This document shows positions 8,822 to 17,626 of a stretch of 64,000 nucleotides of DNA, piece after piece. The number at the start of each line of letters is the position of its first letter. The stretch's first letter is position 1. Source of the stretch: an uncultured Acetatifactor sp. (lineage in GTDB: Bacteria > Bacillota > Clostridia > Lachnospirales > Lachnospiraceae); the NCBI GenBank assembly GCA_910578185.1, contig CAJTPN010000003.1, forward strand, positions 1-64,000. Direction: 5' to 3'. Both the position numbers and the translations under genes were made by a program. The notes under the pieces are model-generated. The model had not been told where the DNA came from, made no database searches, and was given only the letters and a program-made list of their open reading frames with translations.

Positions 8822-9225
8822 ATATCGGTAAAAAAAGACAATAAAAAAGCGCAATAAATGATTAACTGTCATAAAACAACAAGCAACCCAAATTCTAGTA
8901 GCAAAGTACATTCTGTATGCAATCAGCGTGCCTACAGATGTGACGATACGCTATCATAAAAATTTGAATTACTTATTACTCATCATTGCACCTCTTCCTT
9001 AATTTGGTGTCATTATATCATAACAGCAGCAGTCCGTCAAGAATTAAATTGCAACTATCCAAACATCGCGAAAATACCGGTACACCACACTCCCTTGCTT
9101 ATTCGGCAAATATTGCGCGCTAAAACAGACCCCATTCGCCCATTATATGTGAATGATTCACAATAAATCTCCACACTTTCATACAGGCGCCCAAGCTGAC
9201 CGCATGGGAATTTGCAGTGCTTATC
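8822..9225. other. Intergenic stretch without recognised gene
   Basis: About 400 nt between the ABC-F leader and the end of the PAS-domain gene. It is AT-rich with several short hairpins. I see no open frame with a ribosome site, no RNA family and no repeat that I recognise. Confidence 0.4.
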
Positions 9226-9600
9226 TCATCTAAAATCATACAAGGACATGGTTTCCACATCCCTGTATTCATGTTTCTCATAGTAGCCTATCAGTGTCCC
9301 GTCTTCCGCCCGCAGCGCCGCCATATACACATCCTTATTTTCCTGTTCATTTCGAAAGGTATAGATTAGATTATGCCCTACGTCCTGCTCAAACCATTCC
9401 ACAACCTTCCGAATCATCTGGCAGGAGCCTTCCCCATGACAATCAAGCAGACTTTTCCCAACCAGTTTCCCACCACCGCTGCGGATATATCTTGCCTCGG
9501 CGGCAGGATTCATATAAATAATCTCATGTGCAAGATTACATATAACCACCGGGCATCTGTCCGCATCCACCACACTCTTAAAATAAGGATAAATGTCCAT
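9226..9600 (-). CDS. Small PAS-domain protein
   Basis: 124-residue protein made almost entirely of one PAS fold: VVDADRCPVVICNLAHEIIYMNPAAEARY, a helical segment, GKLVGKSLLDCH and a C-terminal beta hairpin ending in DGTLIGYYEKHEYR. There is no output domain, so it may bind a ligand or partner rather than signal on its own. ATG 9600 is preceded by GGAGG at 5-6 nt. The longer reading from 9687 has no comparable site and would overlap the next gene. The LURP-one-related gene lies 83 nt upstream on the same strand, so the two may be co-transcribed. Confidence 0.8.
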   Translation of the reverse strand: MDIYPYFKSVVDADRCPVVICNLAHEIIYMNPAAEARYIRSGGGKLVGKSLLDCHGEGSCQMIRKVVEWFEQDVGHNLIYTFRNEQENKDVYMAALRAEDGTLIGYYEKHEYRDVETMSLYDFR

Positions 9601-9683
9601 TTTTTCCTCCATTCCCACATCCCTTCCTGCGAAAACCAGATCCGATGACAAACATTCCTGATTTCGCATCGCCAGAATCCCTG

Positions 9684-10154
9684 TCAACCATCGGTACAGT
9701 TTGCCGCATCAATAGCGATCACCAGCAGAATTGCCTGCAATTCATCCTCAGGATTTGTGATATCCACAATATAAGTATCCCCCCAGTGAAAAGGCTCCTT
9801 GGAAATATGTGCAACAAATCTCCCGTCAAGGAGTACATTATATTCCCATCCCAGAATGTCGCCTTCCACCTGCCATCCATTATAATTGACCTGATATTTG
9901 GGACAAAGCAACGCAAACTCCTTCTCAATAGAGCCTATCACTCTTCCGCCCACTTCAATGTCAAATGCCGGCAGTAAGGTCAAAAATCTCTGTCGGATCA
10001 CCGCTGCCTCCCTGCCCCGGGCATCAAACACATGAATCTGATGCCCAAGGGAAAAAATCTCCGCCTTTACAAAATAGCGGGGCGTTTCCTGTTCATCATA
10101 AATATCATACGTATCGCTCCAGGAAAATACCCTCTGCTTGATCAATAGTTTCAT
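9684..10154 (-). CDS. LURP-one-related family protein
   Basis: 156-residue protein that matches the LURP-one-related (Tubby/scramblase-like) fold: MKLLIKQRVFSWSDTYDIYD at the start, alternating short strands, GHQIHVFDARGREAAVI and a final hydrophobic helix (LLVIAIDAANC). The biochemical role of these proteins in bacteria is unknown, although relatives bind phospholipid. GAGGATAACGGG precedes the ATG. It lies between the M18 aminopeptidase and the PAS gene on the same strand. Confidence 0.85.
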   Translation of the reverse strand: MKLLIKQRVFSWSDTYDIYDEQETPRYFVKAEIFSLGHQIHVFDARGREAAVIRQRFLTLLPAFDIEVGGRVIGSIEKEFALLCPKYQVNYNGWQVEGDILGWEYNVLLDGRFVAHISKEPFHWGDTYIVDITNPEDELQAILLVIAIDAANCTDG

Positions 10155-10239
10155 CCCGTTATCCTCTTTACACGCTGAGCTCTCATTCCATCAATATCTC
10201 CTACAGATCCTCGTCCTGCTGCAAAGCACCCTGAATTGT

Positions 10240-11529
10240 TCACGCTTTAAAAAATACCTTAAACGCATCCACCCCATATTTGGTGTCCATTATTCCTGCC
10301 GTTTCTACGGCAGAATGCATGGCCAGCTGCGGCAATCCGATATCCACACTGGCAACGGACACATGGGATGTGGAGATATTTCCCAATGTGGAGCCGCCCC
10401 TGATATCAGATCTGTTTGCATAGGTTTGACAGGGTACTCCCGCCTCCTGACAGATACTTCTCATCCGTGCCGCCGACAGGGCATCCGTAGCATAGCTCTG
10501 ACTCCCATGAAACTTGATGACGATGCCGCCGTTCAAATAGGGTCTGTTGGTGGGATCCGATTTTTCCGGATGGTTGGGATGAACCCCATGAGCATTGTCT
10601 GCTGAAATCAGGAAACTTTCCGCCACCATCCTCAAAACCGTACTGCGACTTAAGTGAAGCGCCTCCCCGATCCGCCAGATGGTATCTTCCAAAAAGGTGG
10701 AATCTGCTCCCTGTTTCGTTCCGCTGCCCACTTCCTCATTGTCAAACACGGCACAGACATTGATATACTTCTTAGGTTCACTATCTATAAATGCCCTGGC
10801 GGAAGCGTATACGCACTGAAGATCATCCAACCTTGGAGAGAGGATAAATTCTTCGTTTTCTCCGACAAATCTTCCCTTTTCTCTTGTGTACAAAAACAGA
10901 TCCTGTCCCAGTATCTCCTCCGGTTCCACCCCTGCCGCCTTTGCCACACGATTTTTCAAGTTGTCTTTTTTATACCCTTCCCGACAGTCCCCATACAGCG
11001 GAAGAAGGTCTATCTGCGGGTTTAATTCTGTCCCCTTATTGGCATCCCTGTTTAAATGAATCGCCACGCTGGGAATTACCAACAAATCCTGATCAATATT
11101 CACCAGCCTGGTTTCTATTCCCTCCGCTCCCTGCACCGCCACGCGCCCTGCCACGGACAACGCCCTGTCAAACCATGTGGGAAGAATCATCCCCCCATAC
11201 TTCTCCGTATTCAACTTTAAATAAATATTCTCGACAACCATTTCCGGCGATTCCTTGACTTTAAACGAGGGAGAGTCGCAGTGGGATGCCGCAATATGGA
11301 AACCTGCGGGGGCAAGTACCGGAATTCGAAATGCAATCAGGGATGAATCATTTCTGGTCACATAATACCCTTTCCCCCCTTCCATGCTCCATTCCTGCGC
11401 TTCCCGTAATTCCAGGAAGCCTTCTTTGTCTAACATCTCCTTTAAATTTGCCGTCGCATGGAAACAAGTGGGACTTTTCTCTATGAAATCCATCATCTCC
11501 TGCGCACAATCATGAAATTCTTTCAACAT
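10240..11529 (-). CDS. apeB: M18-family aminopeptidase
   Basis: Zinc aminopeptidase of 429 residues, the usual length for the aspartyl/M18 family, which removes N-terminal residues from peptides in the cytoplasm. Family marks are SHCDSPSFKVKESPE (metal-binding His and Asp), LNRDANKGTELNPQ, a DDLQCVYASARAF segment, FDNEEVGSGTKQGA (catalytic Glu pair), DNAHGVHPNHPEKSDPTN and the late IGLPQLAMHSAVE histidine. I prefer ATG 11529, which has AGGAAAGG upstream, over the longer readings from 11574 or 11598, which lack a site. Confidence 0.93.
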   Translation of the reverse strand: MLKEFHDCAQEMMDFIEKSPTCFHATANLKEMLDKEGFLELREAQEWSMEGGKGYYVTRNDSSLIAFRIPVLAPAGFHIAASHCDSPSFKVKESPEMVVENIYLKLNTEKYGGMILPTWFDRALSVAGRVAVQGAEGIETRLVNIDQDLLVIPSVAIHLNRDANKGTELNPQIDLLPLYGDCREGYKKDNLKNRVAKAAGVEPEEILGQDLFLYTREKGRFVGENEEFILSPRLDDLQCVYASARAFIDSEPKKYINVCAVFDNEEVGSGTKQGADSTFLEDTIWRIGEALHLSRSTVLRMVAESFLISADNAHGVHPNHPEKSDPTNRPYLNGGIVIKFHGSQSYATDALSAARMRSICQEAGVPCQTYANRSDIRGGSTLGNISTSHVSVASVDIGLPQLAMHSAVETAGIMDTKYGVDAFKVFFKA

Positions 11530-11728
11530 TTTCTCTGCCTTTCCTCTGTCCGATTCCTTTCTGGAAGCGCTCATACTCGAATTAAGATACCATGACAAAT
11601 TTTTTCTTTATAATAACACCAAATTATTGCTTAAATTATTTTATAACTGTCCACATATGTATGTCAAGGGGTTCGCAGGTAAGATGCAGGACTTTCCTCA
11701 CACCCCCTGAACATGGAACCTCTGCGGA

Positions 11729-12574
11729 TTATTTTAAACCATTCAGCACTTTTTCCGCTTCCGCGTACAGCTTGGGTGAAGTCTGCGGATATGTAAGCTC
11801 CACAGGAAGCATATCAAATATCTTAGTTTCTTTCATTTCACTTTCGGGAAGTTCTCCAAGAGAGTGAACCACCGCAAGGAAAACCATTCCGTTAGAGCAG
11901 GCTCTGGAGTTGAACCCCCAATAGTCACACACAGGATAGATGTCTGCATCCTTGACACCGCTTTCCTCAAAAAGCTCACGTTTCGCACACTCAAGCGGCG
12001 TTTCGCCGTCCTCAATATGACCGCCCTGCGTTTCCCAAGTGCTGCGCTTTTTATGCTTTGAAAGTATCCACTTGCCTTGATATGAAGTACAGATAACGGT
12101 GTATTTATATCTTTCAAGGTATCCAAGCGGATATATTCGACATCGGAGGTCTTTGCGAATAGCTTCACGGTCAACCAACGAAACGATCAGATCAACGCCA
12201 AGTTCCCTGCATTTTTTGATTGCAAGGTCGTGATCCTGCAAGGCTGCCTTTCGATACCAAAAGATTGCCTGCTCCATGTCACGTTCAACACCGATAGCTT
12301 CCTCATAGAACCAAGCAAGGTTGCATTGTCCGTCACGGTCGCCGTGGTCGGCGGCCCTGCGTGTCCAATAGAGCGCTTTTTCATAGTCTTTTTCTACCCC
12401 CAGACCGTCGCAGTAGAAGTAGCCGATCTGGCACTCGGCAAGAGGATAACCCTGCTCAGCGAGAGCCAGATGCCCCTCAAAGCATTTCTTGTATTGCCGT
12501 GTATTAAAGTATTTTTCAATCAGCTGGTTGCAGATATCAAGTTCTCTGCAAGGCTTGTAATAGGATTCTGACAT
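11729..12574 (-). CDS. Sel1-repeat and NUDIX hydrolase fusion protein
   Basis: 281-residue protein with two parts. Residues about 25-125 hold Sel1-like helical repeats (PLAECQIGYFYCDGLGVEKDY and GQCNLAWFYEEAIGVERD), usually protein-interaction scaffolds. Residues about 150-270 hold a NUDIX domain with a complete catalytic box (GGHIEDGE, then RELFEESGV), so it should hydrolyse a nucleoside diphosphate-linked substrate. The two are in one frame with no sign of a sequencing break. GGAG sits 7 nt before the ATG. I know of no defined function for this pairing. The repeats could bring the hydrolase to a partner. Confidence 0.88.
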   Translation of the reverse strand: MSESYYKPCRELDICNQLIEKYFNTRQYKKCFEGHLALAEQGYPLAECQIGYFYCDGLGVEKDYEKALYWTRRAADHGDRDGQCNLAWFYEEAIGVERDMEQAIFWYRKAALQDHDLAIKKCRELGVDLIVSLVDREAIRKDLRCRIYPLGYLERYKYTVICTSYQGKWILSKHKKRSTWETQGGHIEDGETPLECAKRELFEESGVKDADIYPVCDYWGFNSRACSNGMVFLAVVHSLGELPESEMKETKIFDMLPVELTYPQTSPKLYAEAEKVLNGLK

Positions 12575-13098
12575 TCGTTTTCTCCTTACACTATGGACCT
12601 ATCCAGTTCAGGCAAGTAGCCCATCACACCGATTTTGCCAACAATACATCCTCATGGGCGTCAGAAAGACTTTTGGCATAGGCTTTATCCAACTGGGGAT
12701 AGGAATGGTATGTGAGCTTCAGACAAACAGCTGATTCCTCTTCGACTTGAAACGCCACATTCAAAATCTCCACCCCAAAATCCATAATCATTATAGCACA
12801 AAAAGGCAAAAAAGCCCACCACCTTTACGCGTAAACCAAAAATCGGGAATGCATCGCAGCGTTTGCTTTTCCTTCTGTCTTTGCTGTTTCTGCCGCAGAC
12901 ATTCACGGACAGAGCGTTTTATCCCCTGAAACAGCCCTTTTGAAAGCCCGTTATTTAGCTACATATGCAGCTGCGAAAAATGGACAGCTGTGATTCGGAA
13001 CCGAGCTCAGAAAAATGGTGAATTAAGCATTATGTGCAAGGACACTTACCACGGGCAGATTTTCCGCCGGTGAAGTTTCAAAGCTTTCATAGTAATCC
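12575..13098. other. Intergenic region with decayed coding stretches
   Basis: About 520 nt. A minus-strand frame (12624-12809; 53 residues from its inner ATG) and a plus-strand frame without ATG near 12850-12990 (SPETALLKARYLATYAAAKN then stop) look protein-like in composition. Neither has a ribosome site or a family I recognise. They may be fragments of lost genes. Confidence 0.35.
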
Positions 13099-13156
13099 TT
13101 GAAGAAGAAGTCAGAATATGGTAGAATGTTTGTAATCTTTGCCATAGATTACAAAC
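13099..13156 (+). promoter_or_regulatory. Promoter with perfect palindrome before the glycan operon
   Basis: TTGAAG (13099-13104) and TAGAAT (13122-13127) are spaced 17 nt. Directly after the -10 box, GTTTGTAATCT (13128-13138) and AGATTACAAAC (13146-13156) form a perfect 11-bp inverted repeat with a 7-nt spacer, spanning the expected start site. It could be an operator or a 5' mRNA hairpin. The leader to the first gene is about 100 nt. Confidence 0.55.
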
Positions 13157-13233
13157 AAGAAAGACGGCGCCATGTTTCAAATTTTCATTCACACCCTTTA
13201 AAGCGCCTACAGAAAGGATATATAATTCGCCTT

Positions 13234-14355
13234 ATGAAGATTATGCCTAACCGTATGGATTATGGTTATTTTAAATATCAAAAAGAATTTGAAGAAAAGG
13301 CCCTGTCGGTTCTGAGATCCGGCTGGTATGTACTTGGAAATGAAGTAAAGACCTTTGAGGAAAATTTTGCCGCCTATACGGGCGCAAAATACTGCGTTGG
13401 CCTGGCAAGCGGTCTGGATGCCCTGTGGATTGCGGTAAAGCTCCTTGGCATCGGTGCCGGAGACGAAGTCATCGTACAGGGAAACACCTATATTGCCAGC
13501 GTTATGGGTATCACCATAAACGGTGCCACCCCGATCTTTGTGGAACCAGATGCGTATTACCAAATCGACGCGGAAAAAATAGAAGAAAAAATTACGGAAC
13601 GTACAAAGGCCGTGATGGTGGTTCACTTGTACGGTCATGTGGCGGACATGGATAAAATTACTCAAATCTGTAAAAAGCACCGTCTGAAGCTCATTGAAGA
13701 CTGCGCCCAATCCCACGGCGGGCTCCACAATGGTCAAATGACAGGAACCTTTGGAGACGCAGGTTGTTTTTCCTTTTATCCCTCCAAGAATCTGGGCGCA
13801 TTTGGAGACGCGGGCGCCCTTGTGACCAACGACCCGAAGCTTGCGGAAGATGCGCGCATTTTTCGCAATTACGGCAGTGAAAAGCGCTACCATAACAGAG
13901 TGGTGGGAGCAAATTCCAGACTGGATGAGCTCCAGGCCGGGCTTTTAAACGTTCGTCTGGCACATATGAAGGAAATTACAGAAGAAAGAAGGCGTCTGGC
14001 GGCAGTTTATGACCGAACGCTATGTCACAGCCACCTAATCCTTCCCAGAGAGCGCCCGGATACCAAATCCGTGTGGCATCAATATGTCATTCGAACCCAA
14101 TACCGGCAGGCGCTTATGGAGTACCTGGAGCAGAAAGGTGTGGGCACTCTCATCCACTATCCCATCCCGCCCCATCTGGCGGAAGCATATGCATCCCTGG
14201 GTCATATGCGGGGTGAGCTTCCCATTACGGAATCCTACGCGGATACAGTACTGTCCCTCCCTCTGTACACAGGAATGCCGGAAGAGGAGCAGCAATACAC
14301 AATCGACTGCATTAATGCATTCTTTCGGGAGCGTTGCATCCCTGTAAGCAAGTAA
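13234..14355 (+). CDS. PLP-dependent sugar aminotransferase (DegT/DnrJ, FdtB-like)
   Basis: Transfers an amino group to a nucleotide-linked keto sugar. The 373-residue protein has the family marks GLASGLDALW, EDCAQSHGG and the PLP lysine K185 in FYPSKNLGAFGDAG. The next gene is a FdtA-like 3,4-ketoisomerase, which suggests that this is the FdtB/QdtB type making a dTDP-3-amino-3,6-dideoxyhexose for a surface glycan. No FdtC-like acetyltransferase is seen nearby. The start is uncertain: ATG 13234 follows AAAGGA by 17 nt, and internal ATGs at 13243 and 13255 are alternatives. It is the first gene of a four-gene plus-strand operon. Confidence 0.9.
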   Translation: MKIMPNRMDYGYFKYQKEFEEKALSVLRSGWYVLGNEVKTFEENFAAYTGAKYCVGLASGLDALWIAVKLLGIGAGDEVIVQGNTYIASVMGITINGATPIFVEPDAYYQIDAEKIEEKITERTKAVMVVHLYGHVADMDKITQICKKHRLKLIEDCAQSHGGLHNGQMTGTFGDAGCFSFYPSKNLGAFGDAGALVTNDPKLAEDARIFRNYGSEKRYHNRVVGANSRLDELQAGLLNVRLAHMKEITEERRRLAAVYDRTLCHSHLILPRERPDTKSVWHQYVIRTQYRQALMEYLEQKGVGTLIHYPIPPHLAEAYASLGHMRGELPITESYADTVLSLPLYTGMPEEEQQYTIDCINAFFRERCIPVSK

Positions 14356-14481
14356 TAAACACCGTCGGCCCACAAGGCCGTAAGGTTACAGCACAGCAAG
14401 GAGCCATGCGTCCAAGAGACATTATGAAATTTGCCCCCGGTGGGTATAAAGACCGCTCTGGCGGAAGGAAAGGGTATCAAA

Positions 14482-14895
14482 ATGGAAAAACTGGAAGATC
14501 AGATCAGAATCTTGGACTTTCCCGATTTGGGAGACGAGAGGGGAAACCTGGTTGTGGTGGAAGGCGGCAGCGCCATTCCCTTCGATATCAAAAGAATCTT
14601 TTATATCTATGGTTCCGATTCGGAAGTCGTCCGAGGCAGCCACGCCAATTTAAGGTCGGAATTTGTGATGATCAATGTGGCCGGCACCAGCAAGGTAAAA
14701 GTGGACAACGGAATCGAGTCAAGAATTATAGAATTGGACAGACCCAGGATGGGACTTTATCTGAAAAACAATGTGTGGAAGGAAATGTATGACTTTTCCC
14801 CGGATTCCGTACTTCTTGTACTATCCAACGAACATTACGATCCTGAGGAATATATTAGAGATTATGAGACATACTTAAAAACGGTGATAAAATGA
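14482..14895 (+). CDS. Sugar 3,4-ketoisomerase-like cupin (FdtA/WxcM family)
   Basis: 137-residue cupin that should isomerise dTDP-4-keto-6-deoxyglucose to the 3-keto sugar used by the aminotransferase upstream. It has DERGNLVVVEGGSAIPFDIKR, YIYGS and the conserved turn RGSHANLRSEF. In characterised FdtA the turn reads His-Ala-His with both histidines important. Here the second is Asn56, so activity or product may differ. AAGGAAAGGG is 7 nt before ATG 14482. Its stop overlaps the start of the GT2 gene by 4 nt, indicating translational coupling. Confidence 0.87.
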   Translation: MEKLEDQIRILDFPDLGDERGNLVVVEGGSAIPFDIKRIFYIYGSDSEVVRGSHANLRSEFVMINVAGTSKVKVDNGIESRIIELDRPRMGLYLKNNVWKEMYDFSPDSVLLVLSNEHYDPEEYIRDYETYLKTVIK

Positions 14896-15836
14896 GCAAA
14901 ATATCAATTGTAATTCCCGTGTATTACAATGCGGATACACTGGAGCTCCTCTATGAGGACATGAAAGAAAAAATACTGGGCAAACTAGAAAATTACGAAA
15001 TTGTATTTGTTGATGACGGCTCCGGCGACGATTCCTGGAAAGTGATGAATCATTTACGGGAAAGGGATCCCCATGTCCGTCTGCTAAAGCTGTCCCGCAA
15101 TTTCGGCGAACATGCGGCACTGTTGGCAGGCCTTTCCGTCTGCACCGGCGACTGTGCTGTGACCAAACAGGCTGACCTTCAGGAGGATTCCTGTATTATC
15201 CTGGAGATGTATGAGAGCTGGAAACGCGGTAACAAGGTAGTTCTTGCCGTCCGCAAGGAGCGGAAAGAAAATGCGGTAAAAGTATTTTTTGCCAATATGT
15301 ATTACGCTCTCATCCGCAGAATCGTCAACAAAAACATGCCGGTGGGAGGGTGCGACTGTTATCTGGTTGACCGTAAAGTCATTGAAGTCCTGGAACGGCT
15401 GGATGAAAAAAATTCTTCCCTTACCCTGCAGGTACTGTGGGCAGGTTTCCGCACGGACATGATCTATTTCGTAAGGCAGGATCGGGAAATCGGCAAATCC
15501 CGCTGGACTCTTTCCAAGAAAGTAAAGCTGGTCATGGACTCTGTGATGAGCTTTTCCTACTTTCCCCTTCGCTTCATGTCTGGCCTTGGTATCGTCTTCA
15601 ATATTATGGCAGTCATTCTGCTGCTTATGGTTCTAATCGAAAAATTTACAAAAGGGACCCCCATAGTGGGCTGGGCTTCTCTGATGTGTGTGATTTTGTG
15701 CGCATCGGGCATTATCATGCTGATGCTTGGTATCCTTGGAGAATATATCTGGAGAACGCTGGACGCCGCCAGAACACGCCCTCCCTATATCATTGACGAA
15801 CTTTTAGATGAAAAGGAGCAATATGACCGGAAATAA
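14892..15836 (+). CDS. Family 2 glycosyltransferase with C-terminal membrane anchor
   Basis: 314-residue GT2 enzyme of the polyprenyl-phosphate sugar type (DPM/GtrB-like). The GT-A domain spans about 1-225: ISIVIPVYYNADTLE, FVDDGSGDD, LSRNFGEHAALLAGL and an acidic QADLQED in place of the usual DxD. Two transmembrane helices follow (about 230-260 and 265-290), then a basic tail. Such enzymes load a sugar onto undecaprenyl phosphate at the inner face of the membrane. A GtrA-like partner is encoded at 22985. It overlaps both neighbours, so the operon is tightly coupled. Confidence 0.92.
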   Translation: MSKISIVIPVYYNADTLELLYEDMKEKILGKLENYEIVFVDDGSGDDSWKVMNHLRERDPHVRLLKLSRNFGEHAALLAGLSVCTGDCAVTKQADLQEDSCIILEMYESWKRGNKVVLAVRKERKENAVKVFFANMYYALIRRIVNKNMPVGGCDCYLVDRKVIEVLERLDEKNSSLTLQVLWAGFRTDMIYFVRQDREIGKSRWTLSKKVKLVMDSVMSFSYFPLRFMSGLGIVFNIMAVILLLMVLIEKFTKGTPIVGWASLMCVILCASGIIMLMLGILGEYIWRTLDAARTRPPYIIDELLDEKEQYDRK

Positions 15837-17511
15837 GATTAAATTGCTAAAGATCTTTCTTATATTTTTAAGTGTCCTGGCTTCCTTAAAAATGATATTC
15901 TTCGCCGTCGGTCTGGACGAGGAATATCAAGTGGTAATGTCCTACCGCAACGCCATGGGCGACAAATTATTCCTGAATATGTGGGAACCGCATCAATCTT
16001 CCGCATTTTTATGTACGCTCCTGATGAAACCTTATCTGCGGCTCTTTGGTACCACAGGAGTGATCATATATTTAAGAGCCTGGGGGACGCTGCTCCATCT
16101 TGCCGTCAGCATCTATCTGTACAGAGTCCTGAGAGATATGATCGACAAGGATTACGCCTGGATGCTTTCGCTGATTTACTATAATACCATCCCAAAACAG
16201 ATTATGACGCCGGAATTTGGCATGATGCAGGTATGGTTTTACACTCTCCTGTCTCTGTTTTTAATTCGTTTTTATCTCGGAGGCCGCAGGAAGAGGTACT
16301 TAGCCCTTGGGGCAGTCTCACTGGCTCTAACCATACTGTCCTATCCTTCCTGTCTTCTGTTGTTTCCCTTTGTGCTAATCTTTATCATCCGGTTCTCGGG
16401 AAACAATAAATGGCAGGACGCAGGGCTTTTCATTCTTGTCTGTGCCTTATGTGCCGCAGGATATCTGGGAATGCTCTTTACTTATACCACCCCGAAAGAG
16501 CTGGTCAATACTTTGTCGTTTATTTTAAAAGCCGATGTCACCCATAACTTCTCGCCCAGCCACAAATTTTTGCTGTTCCTGCAAAAAGGTCTTTATGAAG
16601 TGGCTCTCTGGACAGGCTGCTGGCTTGTGGCAACAACGGTCGCCGCAAAGAAAAAACTCGATAAACAGAAAAAAAATTGCATCATTATCATGCTGGCATG
16701 CCTTGTGCAGCTATTCTATTGGGTTGTGCTTAACATTGGATACGAATCTATGCACATCCACCTGATCGCAATTACCGTTGCCGGACTTGGCACCCTGGCA
16801 AAAACACATAATAACGCTTCAAAGGTTGATGGCCTTGGCCCTTCTCTGCTGAAATACGGTATACTGGGCGCAGTCCTCTGCCTCCTTGCTGTGGTTTATT
16901 TAACAGATATCAGCCTGACGGAATCCATTCCTCACGCCATGCCCGCCGCCTTTTACGGCGCCGCGCTTTTGGTTCTGTCCTGTAAAACCACCGCACAGAA
17001 AGGAAATTCCAAATGGTTACAGGGCGCATTGATTGTCTGGTGTCTAACCGCCGTTTTCGGAAAAGGCTACACCCTGCGTGCAAGTACCGATTACAGCAAC
17101 GTATTGCAAAGCGGCGGTATCTTAAAGCAGGGACCGGCCGCAGGAACCTTCTCCAAGTACATTACAGCATATATTTATAATTGTGATTACCAGGATTGGG
17201 AAAAATATCTTCAGGATGGGGACAGGGTACTTATCATAATTGATCAGATACAAAATCTTGGTACCATTCAGTATCTGTTTAAAGATGTGGAAATATCTCA
17301 TTATTCCATTGTAAATTTTTCTTTTTATGACGAGCGGCTTTTGGAATATTGGGAAATGTATCCGGATAAAAAACCAAATGTGATTATCGTGGACTGTTGG
17401 TATGGTGAACTGAAAACCGACCCGGAGGGCTGGATCATGAAATATATAGAAAACGATTTCGGATACACTCAGGTCAACGACGGAACTTATATACGTATTT
17501 ACCGCCAATAA
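15823..17511 (+). CDS. Large polytopic membrane protein, GT-C-like
   Basis: 562 residues with roughly ten to twelve hydrophobic helices. The first loop contains LDEEYQVVMSYR followed by FLNMWEPHQSS. An acidic pair in the first outer loop is where GT-C glycosyltransferases place their catalytic residue. The last 110 residues are soluble and acidic. It is clearly related to the protein at 23417-25126, which shares EYQ-MSYR, GDK-F-MWEPHQ, the YLYRVLR region and a similar soluble tail. The start is ATG 15823, because AAAGGAG sits 5 nt upstream, giving a 14-nt overlap with the GT2 gene. A sugar or polymer transferase fed by the GT2 product is a reasonable inference. Confidence 0.75.
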   Translation: MTGNKIKLLKIFLIFLSVLASLKMIFFAVGLDEEYQVVMSYRNAMGDKLFLNMWEPHQSSAFLCTLLMKPYLRLFGTTGVIIYLRAWGTLLHLAVSIYLYRVLRDMIDKDYAWMLSLIYYNTIPKQIMTPEFGMMQVWFYTLLSLFLIRFYLGGRRKRYLALGAVSLALTILSYPSCLLLFPFVLIFIIRFSGNNKWQDAGLFILVCALCAAGYLGMLFTYTTPKELVNTLSFILKADVTHNFSPSHKFLLFLQKGLYEVALWTGCWLVATTVAAKKKLDKQKKNCIIIMLACLVQLFYWVVLNIGYESMHIHLIAITVAGLGTLAKTHNNASKVDGLGPSLLKYGILGAVLCLLAVVYLTDISLTESIPHAMPAAFYGAALLVLSCKTTAQKGNSKWLQGALIVWCLTAVFGKGYTLRASTDYSNVLQSGGILKQGPAAGTFSKYITAYIYNCDYQDWEKYLQDGDRVLIIIDQIQNLGTIQYLFKDVEISHYSIVNFSFYDERLLEYWEMYPDKKPNVIIVDCWYGELKTDPEGWIMKYIENDFGYTQVNDGTYIRIYRQ

Positions 17512-17546
17512 CTGAATCCTCTTTGTCTTGCAGACTCCCAAATTAT

Positions 17547-17569
17547 GCCCGCCCGTTCATGGGGCGGGC
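17547..17569. terminator. GC-rich hairpin between convergent glycan operons
   Basis: GCCCGCCC (17547-17554) pairs perfectly with GGGCGGGC (17562-17569). The hairpin lies between the plus-strand operon ending at 17511 and fcl ending at 17627. No long T-run follows on either side, so it may act as a weak two-way terminator or an mRNA end stabiliser. Confidence 0.6.
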
Positions 17570-17626
17570 AATTCAAACTAAACTTACATGGACTTCGTCA
17601 AAGGGCATGGAAAAAGACGGCTTTGC

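Noticed and set aside
12624..12809. Small minus-strand gene
   Set aside because: Protein-like composition, but no ribosome site and no recognised family. Mentioned only under the intergenic region.
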